Notes: a model not told the origin generated them from the letters alone. DNA of 64,000 nt from Candidatus Poribacteria bacterium (GCA_958295945.1 OY282386.1:2046001-2110000); one strand, 5' to 3'. Shown: positions 34,137 to 43,599, counted from the stretch's first letter. Numbers and translations: made by a program.

Positions 34137-35351
34137 ATGCCACAATTAAAATATGCATTAATCGGTCATGGGCGACGCGGTTCAGCACATCTATCAACTG
34201 CTGCCGCATTAAAAGACACTTATGAAATCGTCGCAGTCTGTGATGCACACAAAGAATCAGCAGAAGCAGGTGCATCAAGAGTCGGTGTAAAAGCATACTC
34301 GGATGTACGTAAAATGGTAGATGAAACATCTCCCGATGTCTGTGATGTAGCTGTTCCTGTCCAACTACACCATATCGTTTCCTGTTACCTCTCTCGTCGC
34401 GGCATCTCACATAATGTAGAAACAGGACTGTCATCGACTCTTGGTTTGATGGATATGATGATAACAGATGCTGCTGAAAATGGAGTAAAACTCCAAACAT
34501 CAGAGAACTTCCCCTTTGTCCCTGTTGAACAGTTTGTCTGCAAACTAATTCATGAAGATGTAATCGGCATGGTACATAAGTGCTATCGTCTATTTTCCAC
34601 TACTGGCTACCACGGTCTTGCAGCAATACGGTGTCGGATGAATGCTGTCCCCACATCGGTAAGTAGTATCGGTCATTCAATGCCTGTTGTGCCTTATGTT
34701 GATAGGGCAAAACGCGACTTCAATAGTGAAAGTCTTGAATTCTACGCAATTGATTTTGCCAGCGGTGGAATCGGCATAGCAATGGTAGGTAACAAAAACG
34801 GTTGTCTTGGAAGAAACAAACTCGTAGGTTTTGAGACCTGCGGTGAACGCGGTACTATTATCACAAACGGCAATCAAGGTGCAATAGGAGGAGAAACCGT
34901 CAACGTCTGCACTGACAAAGATATTAGCCAAAACGCAGGTAGAGCACAAACTTACGAATTTCAGAGAGAATATAGTGAGAATAAAGTGCTGCAGCGCATT
35001 TATGTGGAACTTCCAAAATCGCTCGGTGGTACGATTGAATGGCTTAATCCTTACAGGAATACTCAAATTTCCGAGGGTGGAATTTCACTCGCTACCATGC
35101 TTGATGGTATAGCAACTGCAGTAAGAGAGGGCACACAACCGATCTGGACAGGAGAAATGGGTAGAGCAGATCAGGAGATGGTCATCGCAAGACAACGTTC
35201 TGTCCAAACGAATCGACAGGCGATTCAACTCCCACTCTCGCCAGCCCCTGAAGAAGAAGCAGCATTTGACCGAAATTTTGAGAAACAATTTGGGGTTCAT
35301 CCCCGAGAAGATATTGAAAAGGCATTACAAGTAAATTTCAAGGCGCGTTAA
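34137..35351 (+). CDS. Gfo/Idh/MocA family protein lacking the EKP lysine
   Basis: 404 residues. The Rossmann start is LKYALIGHGRRGSAHLS. Where the family has EKP the sequence is HNVETGLSST, with T/G in place of K-P. The lysine contributes to catalysis in characterised members, so this protein may bind its ligand without standard oxidoreduction, as in some Gfo-like glycosidases or regulators. The second half (FASGGIGIAMVGNKNG, CGERGTIITNGNQG) is longer than usual and acidic at the C-terminus. It heads three same-strand Gfo genes. No clear Shine-Dalgarno is visible before ATG 34137. Confidence 0.8.
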   Translation: MPQLKYALIGHGRRGSAHLSTAAALKDTYEIVAVCDAHKESAEAGASRVGVKAYSDVRKMVDETSPDVCDVAVPVQLHHIVSCYLSRRGISHNVETGLSSTLGLMDMMITDAAENGVKLQTSENFPFVPVEQFVCKLIHEDVIGMVHKCYRLFSTTGYHGLAAIRCRMNAVPTSVSSIGHSMPVVPYVDRAKRDFNSESLEFYAIDFASGGIGIAMVGNKNGCLGRNKLVGFETCGERGTIITNGNQGAIGGETVNVCTDKDISQNAGRAQTYEFQREYSENKVLQRIYVELPKSLGGTIEWLNPYRNTQISEGGISLATMLDGIATAVREGTQPIWTGEMGRADQEMVIARQRSVQTNRQAIQLPLSPAPEEEAAFDRNFEKQFGVHPREDIEKALQVNFKAR

Positions 35352-35455
35352 AGAAATGGTCAGATAACTTGTAGGGTTAGGTCTTTGTGCCCACCCAAAA
35401 TCGCAAACAGTTATAGGATAGAGGTATTACAAACCTAACAACAGAAAGGTAAAAT

Positions 35456-36427
35456 ATGAAAGAAATTAAAATTGGTTTTATTGGATCAGGTGGCAACGCA
35501 AACGGACACATGAATCGGCTATCAGAAATGGAAGGCGCGAATGTCGTAGCAGTATGCGATATTGTCCCGCAAAAGGCACAAAATGCAGCTGAAAAACACA
35601 GTGCCGACCCTTATACTGATCACCGAGAAATGCTGGAACGAGACGATTTAGATGCTATCTATCTAAGTCTACCTGTCTTTGTTCATGGACAACCTGAGTT
35701 AGACGTGATTGAACGTGGCTTACCATTCTTCGTTGAAAAACCCGTAGCAATAACCATGGACATCGCACGAGAAGTAGAAGCAGCAGTGACAAAAGCCGGA
35801 TTAATTACCTGTGTCGGATATCAACTCCGCTATCTCGGTTCAACAAAGATAACCCAAGAAATCCTCACAGGAAAAACAATCAACATGGCTGTTGGTAAGT
35901 ACTGGTGCGGCACTGGTCGTGGTAATCCTGAAGGATGGTTGCGACAGATGAGTAAATCAGGTGGGCAATTGGTTGAACAAGCCACGCACACAGTTGACAT
36001 GATGCGTAACTTGCTTGGTGAAGTAGATTCTGTCTTCGCAATGCAAGCAAATCGTACTCTCAAAGAAATTGATTGTCCAGATAGCAATAGCGTATCACTA
36101 CAATTTACCAGCGGTGCTGTCGGTTCTTTGACCGCAGCATGGGCGTATACTGGTGGTTGGGACAATGCCAATGTCTTAGATATCCTATATGATGGTGAAT
36201 TGTTGAACTGGAATCCTGCAAGAGTTTATTGCAAAGAAGATAGTGAATGGGTAGAAAAAACAGAATCTGGTCCCACTATAGATGAAGTCTTTGTGAATGC
36301 AGTCCGTAGTGGTGATGCATCTCAGATATTGAGTCCCTATACTGATGCTGTCAAAACACTTGCGATTTCACTCGCAGCAAATCTATCTGCCCAAGAAAAT
36401 AGACCCGTAAAACTTTCTTCGTTGTAA
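35456..36427 (+). CDS. Gfo/Idh/MocA family oxidoreductase
   Basis: 323 residues with IKIGFIGSGGNANGHMNRL, VAVCDI and the catalytic FVEKPVAITMDIA. The C-terminal sheet includes GGQLVEQATHTVDMMRNLLGEVDSVFA. AGAAAGGTAA precedes the ATG. Only 9 bases separate its stop from the next Gfo gene, so they form an operon. Substrate unknown; a sugar or aminosugar dehydrogenase is likely. Confidence 0.9.
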   Translation: MKEIKIGFIGSGGNANGHMNRLSEMEGANVVAVCDIVPQKAQNAAEKHSADPYTDHREMLERDDLDAIYLSLPVFVHGQPELDVIERGLPFFVEKPVAITMDIAREVEAAVTKAGLITCVGYQLRYLGSTKITQEILTGKTINMAVGKYWCGTGRGNPEGWLRQMSKSGGQLVEQATHTVDMMRNLLGEVDSVFAMQANRTLKEIDCPDSNSVSLQFTSGAVGSLTAAWAYTGGWDNANVLDILYDGELLNWNPARVYCKEDSEWVEKTESGPTIDEVFVNAVRSGDASQILSPYTDAVKTLAISLAANLSAQENRPVKLSSL

Positions 36428-36436
36428 GGTAGAACT

Positions 36437-37450
36437 ATGTCAAAAAAATATCGCGTTGCAATCGTTGGGTGCGGTGGTATTTCGCATGCACACGGCAATG
36501 CTTGGAGAAACGTACCAGAAATTGAAATTGTTGGTGCATGCGACGAGAAATTTGAGTCTCTCTCCCGTTTTGCAACCGAATATGAAGTTGAGAATACTTA
36601 CAACGACCTTAGACAGATGTTGGAAAAACAGAACCCGGATGTCCTCGTCGTTGCAACGTGGCCTTCAAGTCATCTCAAAAATGTGTTGGAAGCAGTGCGT
36701 TGCGAAGTTAAAGGTATCCTCGTTGAAAAGCCGATCGTGGTCAACACATCTCAACTTGAACAGATGATACAGGTAACAGAAGGAGCAAATATCCTTTTGA
36801 TGGAAGCCTTCATGTATCGGCATCATCCATTGACGTTAGCAGTAAAGGAAAAGGTGAATGAAGGTGCAATCGGAGAAGTCCGATACGCACGGTCCACCTT
36901 TTCAACTGGTTTAGGGCGTAGCTCGCAAGCCCATATTAAGAAGTTGGATAGAACAAACTGGAGGTTAAGAGGTGATCTCGGTGGGGGTGCTGTCATGGAT
37001 TTAGGCTGCTACTGTATCAACATCATCCGTCACCTCATCGGACGCGAACCACAATCGGCATGGGCAACTGGAAAGTATGAACCGATTAACAATGTTTGGG
37101 AAACTCTCATCGGTACAATGGACTTTGGTGATGGTATTACTGGTCAATTTGATTGTAGTTTCGGATGGACTTGGCGTGAGTGTTATGAAGTTGCTGGAAC
37201 AGAGGGAACTCTCTGTGTCCAGTCAGCATGGGGCAATAGAGAAGGGGAATCGCATTTCACCGTCAACGGAGAAACTATTAGCGTTACAGGTGTAAATCCG
37301 TATGCTGCCGAAATATTGAATCTATGTGAAGCAGTAGAGAACGGCACCCCACTTCGTTTACCAATTGCGGACGCGCTGGGAAATATGCGTGTCATAGATG
37401 CATTGCATGAATCAGCGCATACAGGACAACGGATTCGCGTGCCAAATTAA
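36437..37450 (+). CDS. Gfo/Idh/MocA family oxidoreductase
   Basis: 337 residues with YRVAIVGCGGISHAHGNAW, VGACDE, GILVEKPIVVNT (EKP lysine) and the D-xylose-dehydrogenase-like GGGAVMDLGCYCINIIRHLIG, which carries the catalytic-region Asp/His-type residues of that branch. It follows the preceding Gfo gene by 9 bases. Two oxidoreductases in tandem could oxidise and re-reduce one sugar during an epimerisation, which is seen in inositol and amino-sugar pathways; this is inference. Confidence 0.9.
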   Translation: MSKKYRVAIVGCGGISHAHGNAWRNVPEIEIVGACDEKFESLSRFATEYEVENTYNDLRQMLEKQNPDVLVVATWPSSHLKNVLEAVRCEVKGILVEKPIVVNTSQLEQMIQVTEGANILLMEAFMYRHHPLTLAVKEKVNEGAIGEVRYARSTFSTGLGRSSQAHIKKLDRTNWRLRGDLGGGAVMDLGCYCINIIRHLIGREPQSAWATGKYEPINNVWETLIGTMDFGDGITGQFDCSFGWTWRECYEVAGTEGTLCVQSAWGNREGESHFTVNGETISVTGVNPYAAEILNLCEAVENGTPLRLPIADALGNMRVIDALHESAHTGQRIRVPN

Positions 37451-37472
37451 CCTTTAACCTCAATAATCACTT

Positions 37473-37498
37473 GTAGGGCGAGGCCTCTGTGCCTCGCC
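37473..37498 (+). repeat. GTAG-headed hairpin
   Basis: GTAG at 37473-37476, stem GGCGAGGC (37477-37484), loop CTCTGT, stem GCCTCGCC (37491-37498). It lies 22 bases after the Gfo stop codon and may end that transcript. Confidence 0.7.
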
Positions 37499-37519
37499 AT
37501 GTTTATTGCGATGTTTTTC

Positions 37520-37548
37520 TTGTAATATAAAAGTAACAAGTGTATAAT
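37520..37548 (+). promoter_or_regulatory. Sigma-70-like promoter
   Basis: TTGTAA at 37520-37525 and TATAAT at 37543-37548, spacer 17, ahead of the coiled-coil membrane protein gene. Confidence 0.55.
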
Positions 37549-37619
37549 TTATAGAAATTGAAACTTGACAAATGGCATGTGACATAAAACAGACTTTAAA
37601 ACAAGTTAGGAGATGGACA

Positions 37620-38135
37620 ATGTGTAAAGTGTGGGTTCCTCTGTGGATGTTCATTGCTATTTACTCAATACCTTACGTTAACTCCACTGCATTCGCTCAG
37701 CAAAAACCAACAGAGTCAAATGATTTACAGTATATTGAAACAGTAGATTTACGGGAACTTGTTAATACTGTGAGAGAATTAACCAAAAATGTAAGTGAAC
37801 TAACGAAAAGTGTGAATAACATCAATACAAGAATGACTGGGGTTGAAACAAGAATGACTGGGGTTGAAACAAGAATGACTGGGGTTGAAACAAGAATGGC
37901 TGTGATTGAAGAACGCACAACATGGATTAGAGGACTCTTATATATACTTTTAGCAGCAATTGTCGGTGCTATAGTCACCCCAATTATACTCCACATTTTA
38001 TCTAACAGAGGGAAGCAGAACTCAAATATTGCTACAGTCAATGAACTTGAAAAAGATAAAAATGGAAATCAGAAAGAGCCACCTTATGATGTAGTTACTG
38101 AAGGTGAGTTAAAGACTGAGGGAAAAATCCAATAG
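37620..38135 (+). CDS. Membrane-anchored coiled-coil protein with 7-residue repeats
   Basis: 171 residues from ATG 37620, with TAGGAGA a few bases upstream; the open frame reaches back to 37572 but that part overlaps leader sequence. A signal peptide (VWVPLWMFIAIYSIPYVNSTAFA) is followed by a heptad-patterned helix (VDLRELVNTVRELTKNVSELTKSVNNINTR), then TRMTGVE repeated three times, then a transmembrane helix (GLLYILLAAIVGAIVTPIILHIL) and a polar tail. The layout suits a trimeric or dimeric coiled-coil in the periplasm. No family name is assigned. Confidence 0.7.
   Translation: MCKVWVPLWMFIAIYSIPYVNSTAFAQQKPTESNDLQYIETVDLRELVNTVRELTKNVSELTKSVNNINTRMTGVETRMTGVETRMTGVETRMAVIEERTTWIRGLLYILLAAIVGAIVTPIILHILSNRGKQNSNIATVNELEKDKNGNQKEPPYDVVTEGELKTEGKIQ
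37827..37910 (+). repeat. 21-bp tandem repeat encoding a heptad
   Basis: Three identical 21-base units (37827-37889) plus a fourth with a few changes (37890-37910). Each adds exactly one coiled-coil heptad, so copy-number change alters stalk length without a frameshift. Confidence 0.9.
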
Positions 38136-38248
38136 GTGTTAACTCAAGAGGACAATTGCTGGATCCTCTCTTGTTGTAGGACTTTGTCAGTCCGATTTTC
38201 TTTTTGTAGGAATGCCCTGATGAATTTTGACGTTCATGTTCGGTATTC

Positions 38249-38318
38249 GTAGAGGCGAGGTCCCCTCGCCCGTTCTATTGTTCAAGGTTTCCGAGCTGGG
38301 TTGGGAGACCCAACCCAG
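38249..38318 (+). repeat. Two hairpins upstream of the lipoprotein gene
   Basis: GTAG at 38249-38252 with stem GGCGAGG/CCTCGCC and loop TCC (to 38270), and a headless palindrome CTGGGTTGGG/CCCAACCCAG with loop AGA at 38296-38318. They fill the space after the coiled-coil gene. Confidence 0.65.
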
Positions 38319-38423
38319 ATGCCTGCAATCACCGATTTTGGTTGTCAAAGTTCATTGGATAGGCGTATACGAACCTAACAAAAGAAAACAATGGATTGCG
38401 CCTCAAAAAAACAGGAGGCTGTT

Positions 38424-38949
38424 TTGAAAAAACTATGTATATCCCTAATACTAATCCTAACGTATATTCCTAATACTAATCCTAACAAGTTGTGGGACAA
38501 AAGAGTATATTGTTTTACGTGGCGTGCCAGAAAACCCCACTTTTACTGTCATCCCAGCGGATAATTACTTATCAGAAGTTGCATTTGCGAATAGAATCGA
38601 ACGCTATCTAATTAGCGCAGGTGTTAAAGTTGTACAACGTCCTGGTATGAAACATATACAGACAGAACAATCAGAAGCAGAAAGACAATCTAAATCAGAT
38701 AGTTCCACAGAGGCAGCTGGTAAGGTTCTGACAGAGACCTATTTTATGCGTGAACCAACCGCAGCAGACTATATTGTGTTAACATATCGTCACTCGTTAC
38801 AAATTAGAATTATAAAGAACAAAACTCAAGAAGTCCTGACTGTCTTATCCCTTCCAATTGCACATCAACAATTTGGAGCAGCCCCTGAACGGAAATACAT
38901 TTTGGATGCATTGTCGCACATGCAAATAAATACTATCCAAACGAAGTAG
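38424..38949 (+). pseudogene. Lipoprotein gene frameshifted by a 25-bp tandem duplication
   Basis: TTG 38424 follows AGGAGG by 5 bases and starts a lipoprotein signal sequence (LKKLCISLILIL). CCTAATACTAATCCTAAC occurs at 38444 and again at 38469, a 25-base tandem duplication. One copy would give LILTSCGTKEYIVLRGVPENP, with lipobox cysteine, running straight into the long frame that ends at 38949 (IERYLISAGVKVVQRPGM, ADYIVLTYRHSLQIRII). With two copies the frame shifts and stops early. The downstream frame could be started from GTG 38524. The mature domain has no recognised family. Confidence 0.7.
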
Positions 38950-39062
38950 GATTGCACTTGATAAGCTTTACATGCTGTTTTCTTAATCACGGATTAACCG
39001 CAAGCAAAGGGTATACGTAAATCCTTTGAAAACAACCTTGATAAACCAGACTCCAATCTTGG

Positions 39063-39098
39063 AAATCCTATAATCTTGAAGATCTTGGTTCAGACAAA
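39063..39098 (+). repeat. Copy of a dispersed AATCCT...GGTTCAGACAA string
   Basis: AATCCTATAATCTTGAAGAT then CTTGGTTCAGACAA. A similar copy (AATCCTGAAAATCCTGGTTC, then AGACAA) is at 55672-55687. Strings of this heptad-like kind are known as dispersed repeats in several bacterial phyla. The gap 38950-39234 holds nothing else. Confidence 0.45.
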
Positions 39099-39234
39099 TT
39101 AACAAACCCAAATTATGTTGAACAAATCCATAACTTCCATGTATAATACTATATAACAAGCAAAATATATCTTTCAAGAAATACTATACCCAATGATATC
39201 CCAACCATACCGTTGGTAGAGGTAACATAACCTA

Positions 39235-41559
39235 ATGTTTGAACAACTCATGAAGTACCCGGTAGATGTCTTTCGAGAAGGAGATTTCTCTTTCGGAATT
39301 CCAATACCGGGACTTCTAATCTTTGCCATGATGGTCGGGCTTGTCGCAGCAACCATTTGGGCATATAGGAGTGCAAAAGGTCGTTCGGGACGCGCATTCC
39401 GTGGATTCCTCATTTTTCTACGCATAATTGTCCTCTGTGTTCTTGCCTTCTGCCTACTCAAACCTTTCCTAACAATATATCAAAACAACCCAGACGACTC
39501 CTACCTGTTAGTAATGGTTGATCGATCCAAGAGTATGCAAATAACCGATTCGGAAGATGGTGAATCTCGCATAAGTAGAGCAAACCAATTACTTTTCGGT
39601 GAAAACAACGAAGATGGAGAAAAACTTCTTGAAAAACTGAATGCAAACAAATTCAAGGTCAGATTATTCGGGTTTGATGCAGGAGCGAAACGGATTCCAA
39701 GTGAAACCATACAAAGTGCAGATGGAGAAAATACTAACATACCAAATGCTGTCAACGAAGCACTTGATGATTTGCAAGGAATTCCGTTGTCCGGTATCGT
39801 CCTATGCACCGATGGTGTAGACAGAAGCGGAACAGATATACAAAAACTGGTCATGAAAGCACGAGAACGCAAAGTACCTATCCATACGGTTGGCATCGGT
39901 GATGAAGAAGGTATACCAGACATTGAATTGGTAAAAGTAGATGTCCCACGCACGGCAGAAGAGGATTTTCCCGTTGAAATAACTGCTACAGTCAAACGCA
40001 CAGGAAATGCACAAAAGAAAGCAACAATACAACTGATTGAAAATGGACGGATACTTGAATCGTATCCGATTACCCTAAAAAACGATGTTGCCAGAGTTCC
40101 GTTCAAATTCACCCCACGCCATCCTGGTACCATAAAATATGAGGTGCAGGTCCTTCCTGAAACTGATGAGCCAATCCCACAAAACAACAATAAAACATTC
40201 ATCCTAAAAGTATTACCTACAAAACGTGTGAAGGTGCTCATCGTTTCCGACCCAGATTGGAGTTTTAAATTTGTCAGACGCGCTCTAGAAAATGATCCCA
40301 ATATTGTGCTAACTGTGAGATACACGACCAGTAAAGATACCTATGGTGGCACTTCAGGAAGTTCAACGCAAAGTTTCAAATTATATCCTGATTCAAAAGA
40401 GACACTCTTCAATTTTGATGCAATCATTTTTGGAAATATCGCAGCATCAGAATTTACACGTACACAACTTGAAAACACCTTAGAATTTGTCCGAACACGT
40501 GGTGGTGGGTTTTTGATGATAGGAGGGTCAAAATCTTTAGGTAACTCAGTAATAACCGATTCATATCTCAACACACCAATAGCAGAATTACTCCCTATTG
40601 AATTGGAGTTAGGGGAAAAACCTAAATCCGTACCGTTACACCTGTCACCTGCCCAAATTCCTCGTCCAAAAGGGTTTAAGTTACAACTGACAGCTGAAGG
40701 AAAAACGGAACCATTGATGGAACTGGCAAATTCCTCAACTGAAAATCTGAAAAATTGGGATAAGATGCCAACACTCAATTATTATAGTAAAGTCAAACGA
40801 GCAAAAGCAGGTGCAACAATTCTCGCTGAACATCCTACGGACAGAAATGAATATGGGAAACGGATTCTCATTGCCACTCACAATTACAACGCAGGACGCG
40901 TAATGGTCTACACACCAAGTAGTTCAGAACGATGGCAAATGCACATGGACAGTAAAGATGATAGCAGTGAACGTTTTTGGAGACAGACTGTAAAATGGTT
41001 GACCACTGCACCAAAGTCTGCTATCAAACTTGATATTGCAAAAACGGAATATACACTGAAGGAACCTGTTGTGATTGAAGTTACGGCAACCGACAATACA
41101 TTTACAGTTACAAATAATGCAAAATTGCGTGCTATCGTTGTTGACGAAAAAGGGACACGAAAAGAACTGCAACTTGAACAAGTGTTAGGAAAAGATGGAT
41201 TATACACTGCACGATTTATCCCAAGTCAATATGGAGAATATACTGTCACCGCAACAGGGACTCTTGATGGTGAAAACCTCGGAAAACAACAAGCACTATT
41301 TGAAGTAAAACCGTCTTTTGAGGAGTTTAGCGATGCGGCACTAAATGTTCCTCTGCTAACAAACCTGGCAAATATGAGTGGTGGAAAATACTATCCCATT
41401 GAACAAGCAGGACAATTAGTCAATCAAATCGCATTAGTAGAAAGTGCAACATCAGAAATAACCGATGTTGACATCTGGGATCTACCACTGATTTTTGCAT
41501 TGATACTCCTATTCCTCTGTCTTGAATGGTTCTTACGAAAACGCGCAGGATTAGTATAA
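39235..41559 (+). CDS. Membrane protein with von Willebrand A and glutamine-amidotransferase-like domains
   Basis: 774 residues. Two N-terminal transmembrane helices (25-43, 57-80) precede a VWA domain with the MIDAS motif D96-R-S-K-S100 and the second site LCTDGVDRSGTD. Next come beta-sandwich segments (EDFPVEITATVKRTG), a GATase1-like domain (VKVLIVSDPDWSFKFVRRAL ... GGFLMIGGSKSLGNS) and another sandwich. A C-terminal helix (IWDLPLIFALILLFLCLEWFL) anchors it again. Such proteins usually go with MoxR ATPase and DUF58 genes in metal-insertion/assembly operons; a MoxR gene lies 3.3 kb downstream, but DUF58 is not present. Envelope role likely, client unknown. Confidence 0.88.
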   Translation: MFEQLMKYPVDVFREGDFSFGIPIPGLLIFAMMVGLVAATIWAYRSAKGRSGRAFRGFLIFLRIIVLCVLAFCLLKPFLTIYQNNPDDSYLLVMVDRSKSMQITDSEDGESRISRANQLLFGENNEDGEKLLEKLNANKFKVRLFGFDAGAKRIPSETIQSADGENTNIPNAVNEALDDLQGIPLSGIVLCTDGVDRSGTDIQKLVMKARERKVPIHTVGIGDEEGIPDIELVKVDVPRTAEEDFPVEITATVKRTGNAQKKATIQLIENGRILESYPITLKNDVARVPFKFTPRHPGTIKYEVQVLPETDEPIPQNNNKTFILKVLPTKRVKVLIVSDPDWSFKFVRRALENDPNIVLTVRYTTSKDTYGGTSGSSTQSFKLYPDSKETLFNFDAIIFGNIAASEFTRTQLENTLEFVRTRGGGFLMIGGSKSLGNSVITDSYLNTPIAELLPIELELGEKPKSVPLHLSPAQIPRPKGFKLQLTAEGKTEPLMELANSSTENLKNWDKMPTLNYYSKVKRAKAGATILAEHPTDRNEYGKRILIATHNYNAGRVMVYTPSSSERWQMHMDSKDDSSERFWRQTVKWLTTAPKSAIKLDIAKTEYTLKEPVVIEVTATDNTFTVTNNAKLRAIVVDEKGTRKELQLEQVLGKDGLYTARFIPSQYGEYTVTATGTLDGENLGKQQALFEVKPSFEEFSDAALNVPLLTNLANMSGGKYYPIEQAGQLVNQIALVESATSEITDVDIWDLPLIFALILLFLCLEWFLRKRAGLV

Positions 41560-41642
41560 CCCAAGTTGCTACCTATTTAGATTCTTGTTGGATAGGTTTC
41601 TAACCCTTATTAATACGACACTTTTACATTTTGAAAAACAAT

Positions 41643-43001
41643 ATGAATGAATCCTATAAAAACGTAATGTTCGTCATTGCAGACGATTGGAGTCGTATTG
41701 CAAAATGCTACGGCAACGATATTATCAGAACACCCCGAATTGACGAATTCGCAGAACGGGGTGTTATTTTTGACTACGGTTTCTGCACAAGTCCCTCCTG
41801 TGCAGTCAGCCGTGCCTGTATACTTACAGGACAACATAGCCATACACACGGACAATATGGACACTGCCACGGTATCCACGGTTTTCGCACACACGAGCAC
41901 ATGCAATCCGTACCAAAAATATTGAAAGCAAACGGATTTGCCACCGCATGCATCGGCAAAAAGCACGTTGAACCCGTTAGCGTTTATCCTTTTGACTATG
42001 AACCAAAGGTTAATCCTCGAAGTCCTTTAGATGTAGCAGAGAAAGTTGAACAATTCCTATCACAGAACACAGGTAAACCGTTTTATCTACACATTGGGTG
42101 TACTTATCCACATCGCGCAGGTAAAGGCTTCGGAAATGATCGGAAGCACGCGGGAATACAACCCGGTGCCTACAGTCCAGACGATATTATCGTTCCAAAT
42201 TTCCTACCGGATGTCCCAGCAGTTCGTGAAGACCTCGCTGACTATTATGAAAGTGTATCTCGATGGGATGCTGTCGTCGGTGCAGCTTTAGATGCACTTG
42301 ACACATCCGGACGTGCAGACGATACACTTATTTTTGTCACAACAGACCATGCAATGCCATTTCCTGGCGCAAAAGCATCCAGTTTTGATAGCGGTCATCA
42401 CTGTCCACTGCTGATTGCTAGTCCTACACAACAACGACGCGGACTCCGCAATCAGGCTCTTGTCAACTGGGTTGATTTCTGTCCAACGATGTTAGACTGG
42501 TGCGACGTTTCGCATCCTGATGGAGAAGATGCACTGCCTGGTAGGTCCTTACTCCCTATTTTGGAAGATGACAGTTCACGGCCAAGTGACGGACAGTGGG
42601 AAGAAACCTATTACTCACACTGCTTTCACGAAGTGACAAACTACTATCCTTACCGCGTCCTGCGCGGACGCAGATACAAATATGTTCGGAATCTTGCATA
42701 TCAGTTGGAAACGCCACTCCCGAGCGATCTATTCAGATCCATATCTTGGACAGCCGTGCGAAATGACAACATTCAAGAACTCGGAGAACGACAACGGGAA
42801 GATTTTGTACATCAAAGCCGAGAAGCGTTGTTTGATATGCAGAACGATCCAGCAGAATCGAACAATCTGATTAATGTTCCAGAATTACAGGATACAGTCA
42901 ACGAAATGCGTCGAAAGGTTATTGAATTCAGGCAGAAAACCAAAGATCCGTGGCTTGAACAATCTTTTCAAGAAGGGGAAACACAACCTTTCTTTTCGTG
43001 A
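41643..43001 (+). CDS. Sulfatase (arylsulfatase/N-sulfoglucosamine-like)
   Basis: 452 residues from ATG 41643. Metal-binding D14-D15 in VIADDW; modification-site region SPSCAVSRACILTGQ with C53-A-V-S-R57; later IGKKHVEPV, HIGCTYPHRAG, DTLIFVTTDHAMPFPGAKASSFDSGHHCPLL and the C-terminal YKYVRN. Sulfatases of this class need Cys changed to formylglycine by a maturase that prefers C-x-P/A-x-R; position 3 is Val here. No signal peptide is seen. The probable substrate is a sulfated polysaccharide of the host or algae. It follows the VWA gene by 84 bases. Confidence 0.9.
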   Translation: MNESYKNVMFVIADDWSRIAKCYGNDIIRTPRIDEFAERGVIFDYGFCTSPSCAVSRACILTGQHSHTHGQYGHCHGIHGFRTHEHMQSVPKILKANGFATACIGKKHVEPVSVYPFDYEPKVNPRSPLDVAEKVEQFLSQNTGKPFYLHIGCTYPHRAGKGFGNDRKHAGIQPGAYSPDDIIVPNFLPDVPAVREDLADYYESVSRWDAVVGAALDALDTSGRADDTLIFVTTDHAMPFPGAKASSFDSGHHCPLLIASPTQQRRGLRNQALVNWVDFCPTMLDWCDVSHPDGEDALPGRSLLPILEDDSSRPSDGQWEETYYSHCFHEVTNYYPYRVLRGRRYKYVRNLAYQLETPLPSDLFRSISWTAVRNDNIQELGERQREDFVHQSREALFDMQNDPAESNNLINVPELQDTVNEMRRKVIEFRQKTKDPWLEQSFQEGETQPFFS

Positions 43002-43077
43002 AATTTGTAAAATCCCGCATTAACAAGACAGACAAATAGTTTTGTGTTATCTACAAAATAATGGAGAATTTTAAATT

Positions 43078-43599
43078 ATGTTCAGAAATTTATTTAGGCG
43101 TTCCGATAACAATACGGGGAATGAATCCACACCATCCACTAGCCAGACAGATGATCATGCCTTGTTTTGGTCAAAGTTCCAAGAATATTGTATTGAGAAT
43201 ACGTCTCTGGAAATTTCAGAATCCAATCAAGGACATAACGATTATTACGGTTTCTATTTAAAAGGTTTCAAACGAGAAGATGCTCACCTCACAGTTTGGA
43301 AAAGAAAAAAAGATGATCGCATTGGTGTATTCGTAGTTCTTCAGAAGAGATCCACTGAATTTGTTGCGTCCGAAATGTTTGACAAGTTGAAGGAATATAA
43401 GGAAATTATACAGTCTACTTTGAATGTTGAGGATGAATGGAAGTGGTTCAAGGAACCCACCTTTCCAAACCGGGGTCCAATGATAGGATTTTACAAAACA
43501 CAAACCAATGAAGAAAGCGACTTTGAATGGATCGTTGAACGGCTTGAAATGTTAACCATAAGTTTTGTTATGACAATAAAAATCTTGATGAATTCATAA
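43078..43599 (+). CDS. Hypothetical protein, DUF4268-like
   Basis: 173 residues; GGAGAATTT precedes ATG 43078. HALFWSKFQEYCIENTSLEIS followed by HNDYYGFYLKGFKREDAHLTVW and IGVFVVLQKRSTEFVASEMFDKLKEYKEII resembles the DUF4268 fold, often attached to restriction-like or DUF91-type proteins. The final FEWIVERLEMLTISF closes that domain. No catalytic motif is visible. Family assignment is tentative. Confidence 0.55.
   Translation: MFRNLFRRSDNNTGNESTPSTSQTDDHALFWSKFQEYCIENTSLEISESNQGHNDYYGFYLKGFKREDAHLTVWKRKKDDRIGVFVVLQKRSTEFVASEMFDKLKEYKEIIQSTLNVEDEWKWFKEPTFPNRGPMIGFYKTQTNEESDFEWIVERLEMLTISFVMTIKILMNS

Noticed and set aside
38227-38427. 66-codon frame over the hairpins before the lipoprotein
   Set aside because: Translation consists of hairpin repeat sequence only.
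39501-40325. 274-codon minus-strand frame inside the VWA gene
   Set aside because: Antisense to a well-supported domain; Ser/Leu/Phe-rich translation without domain features.
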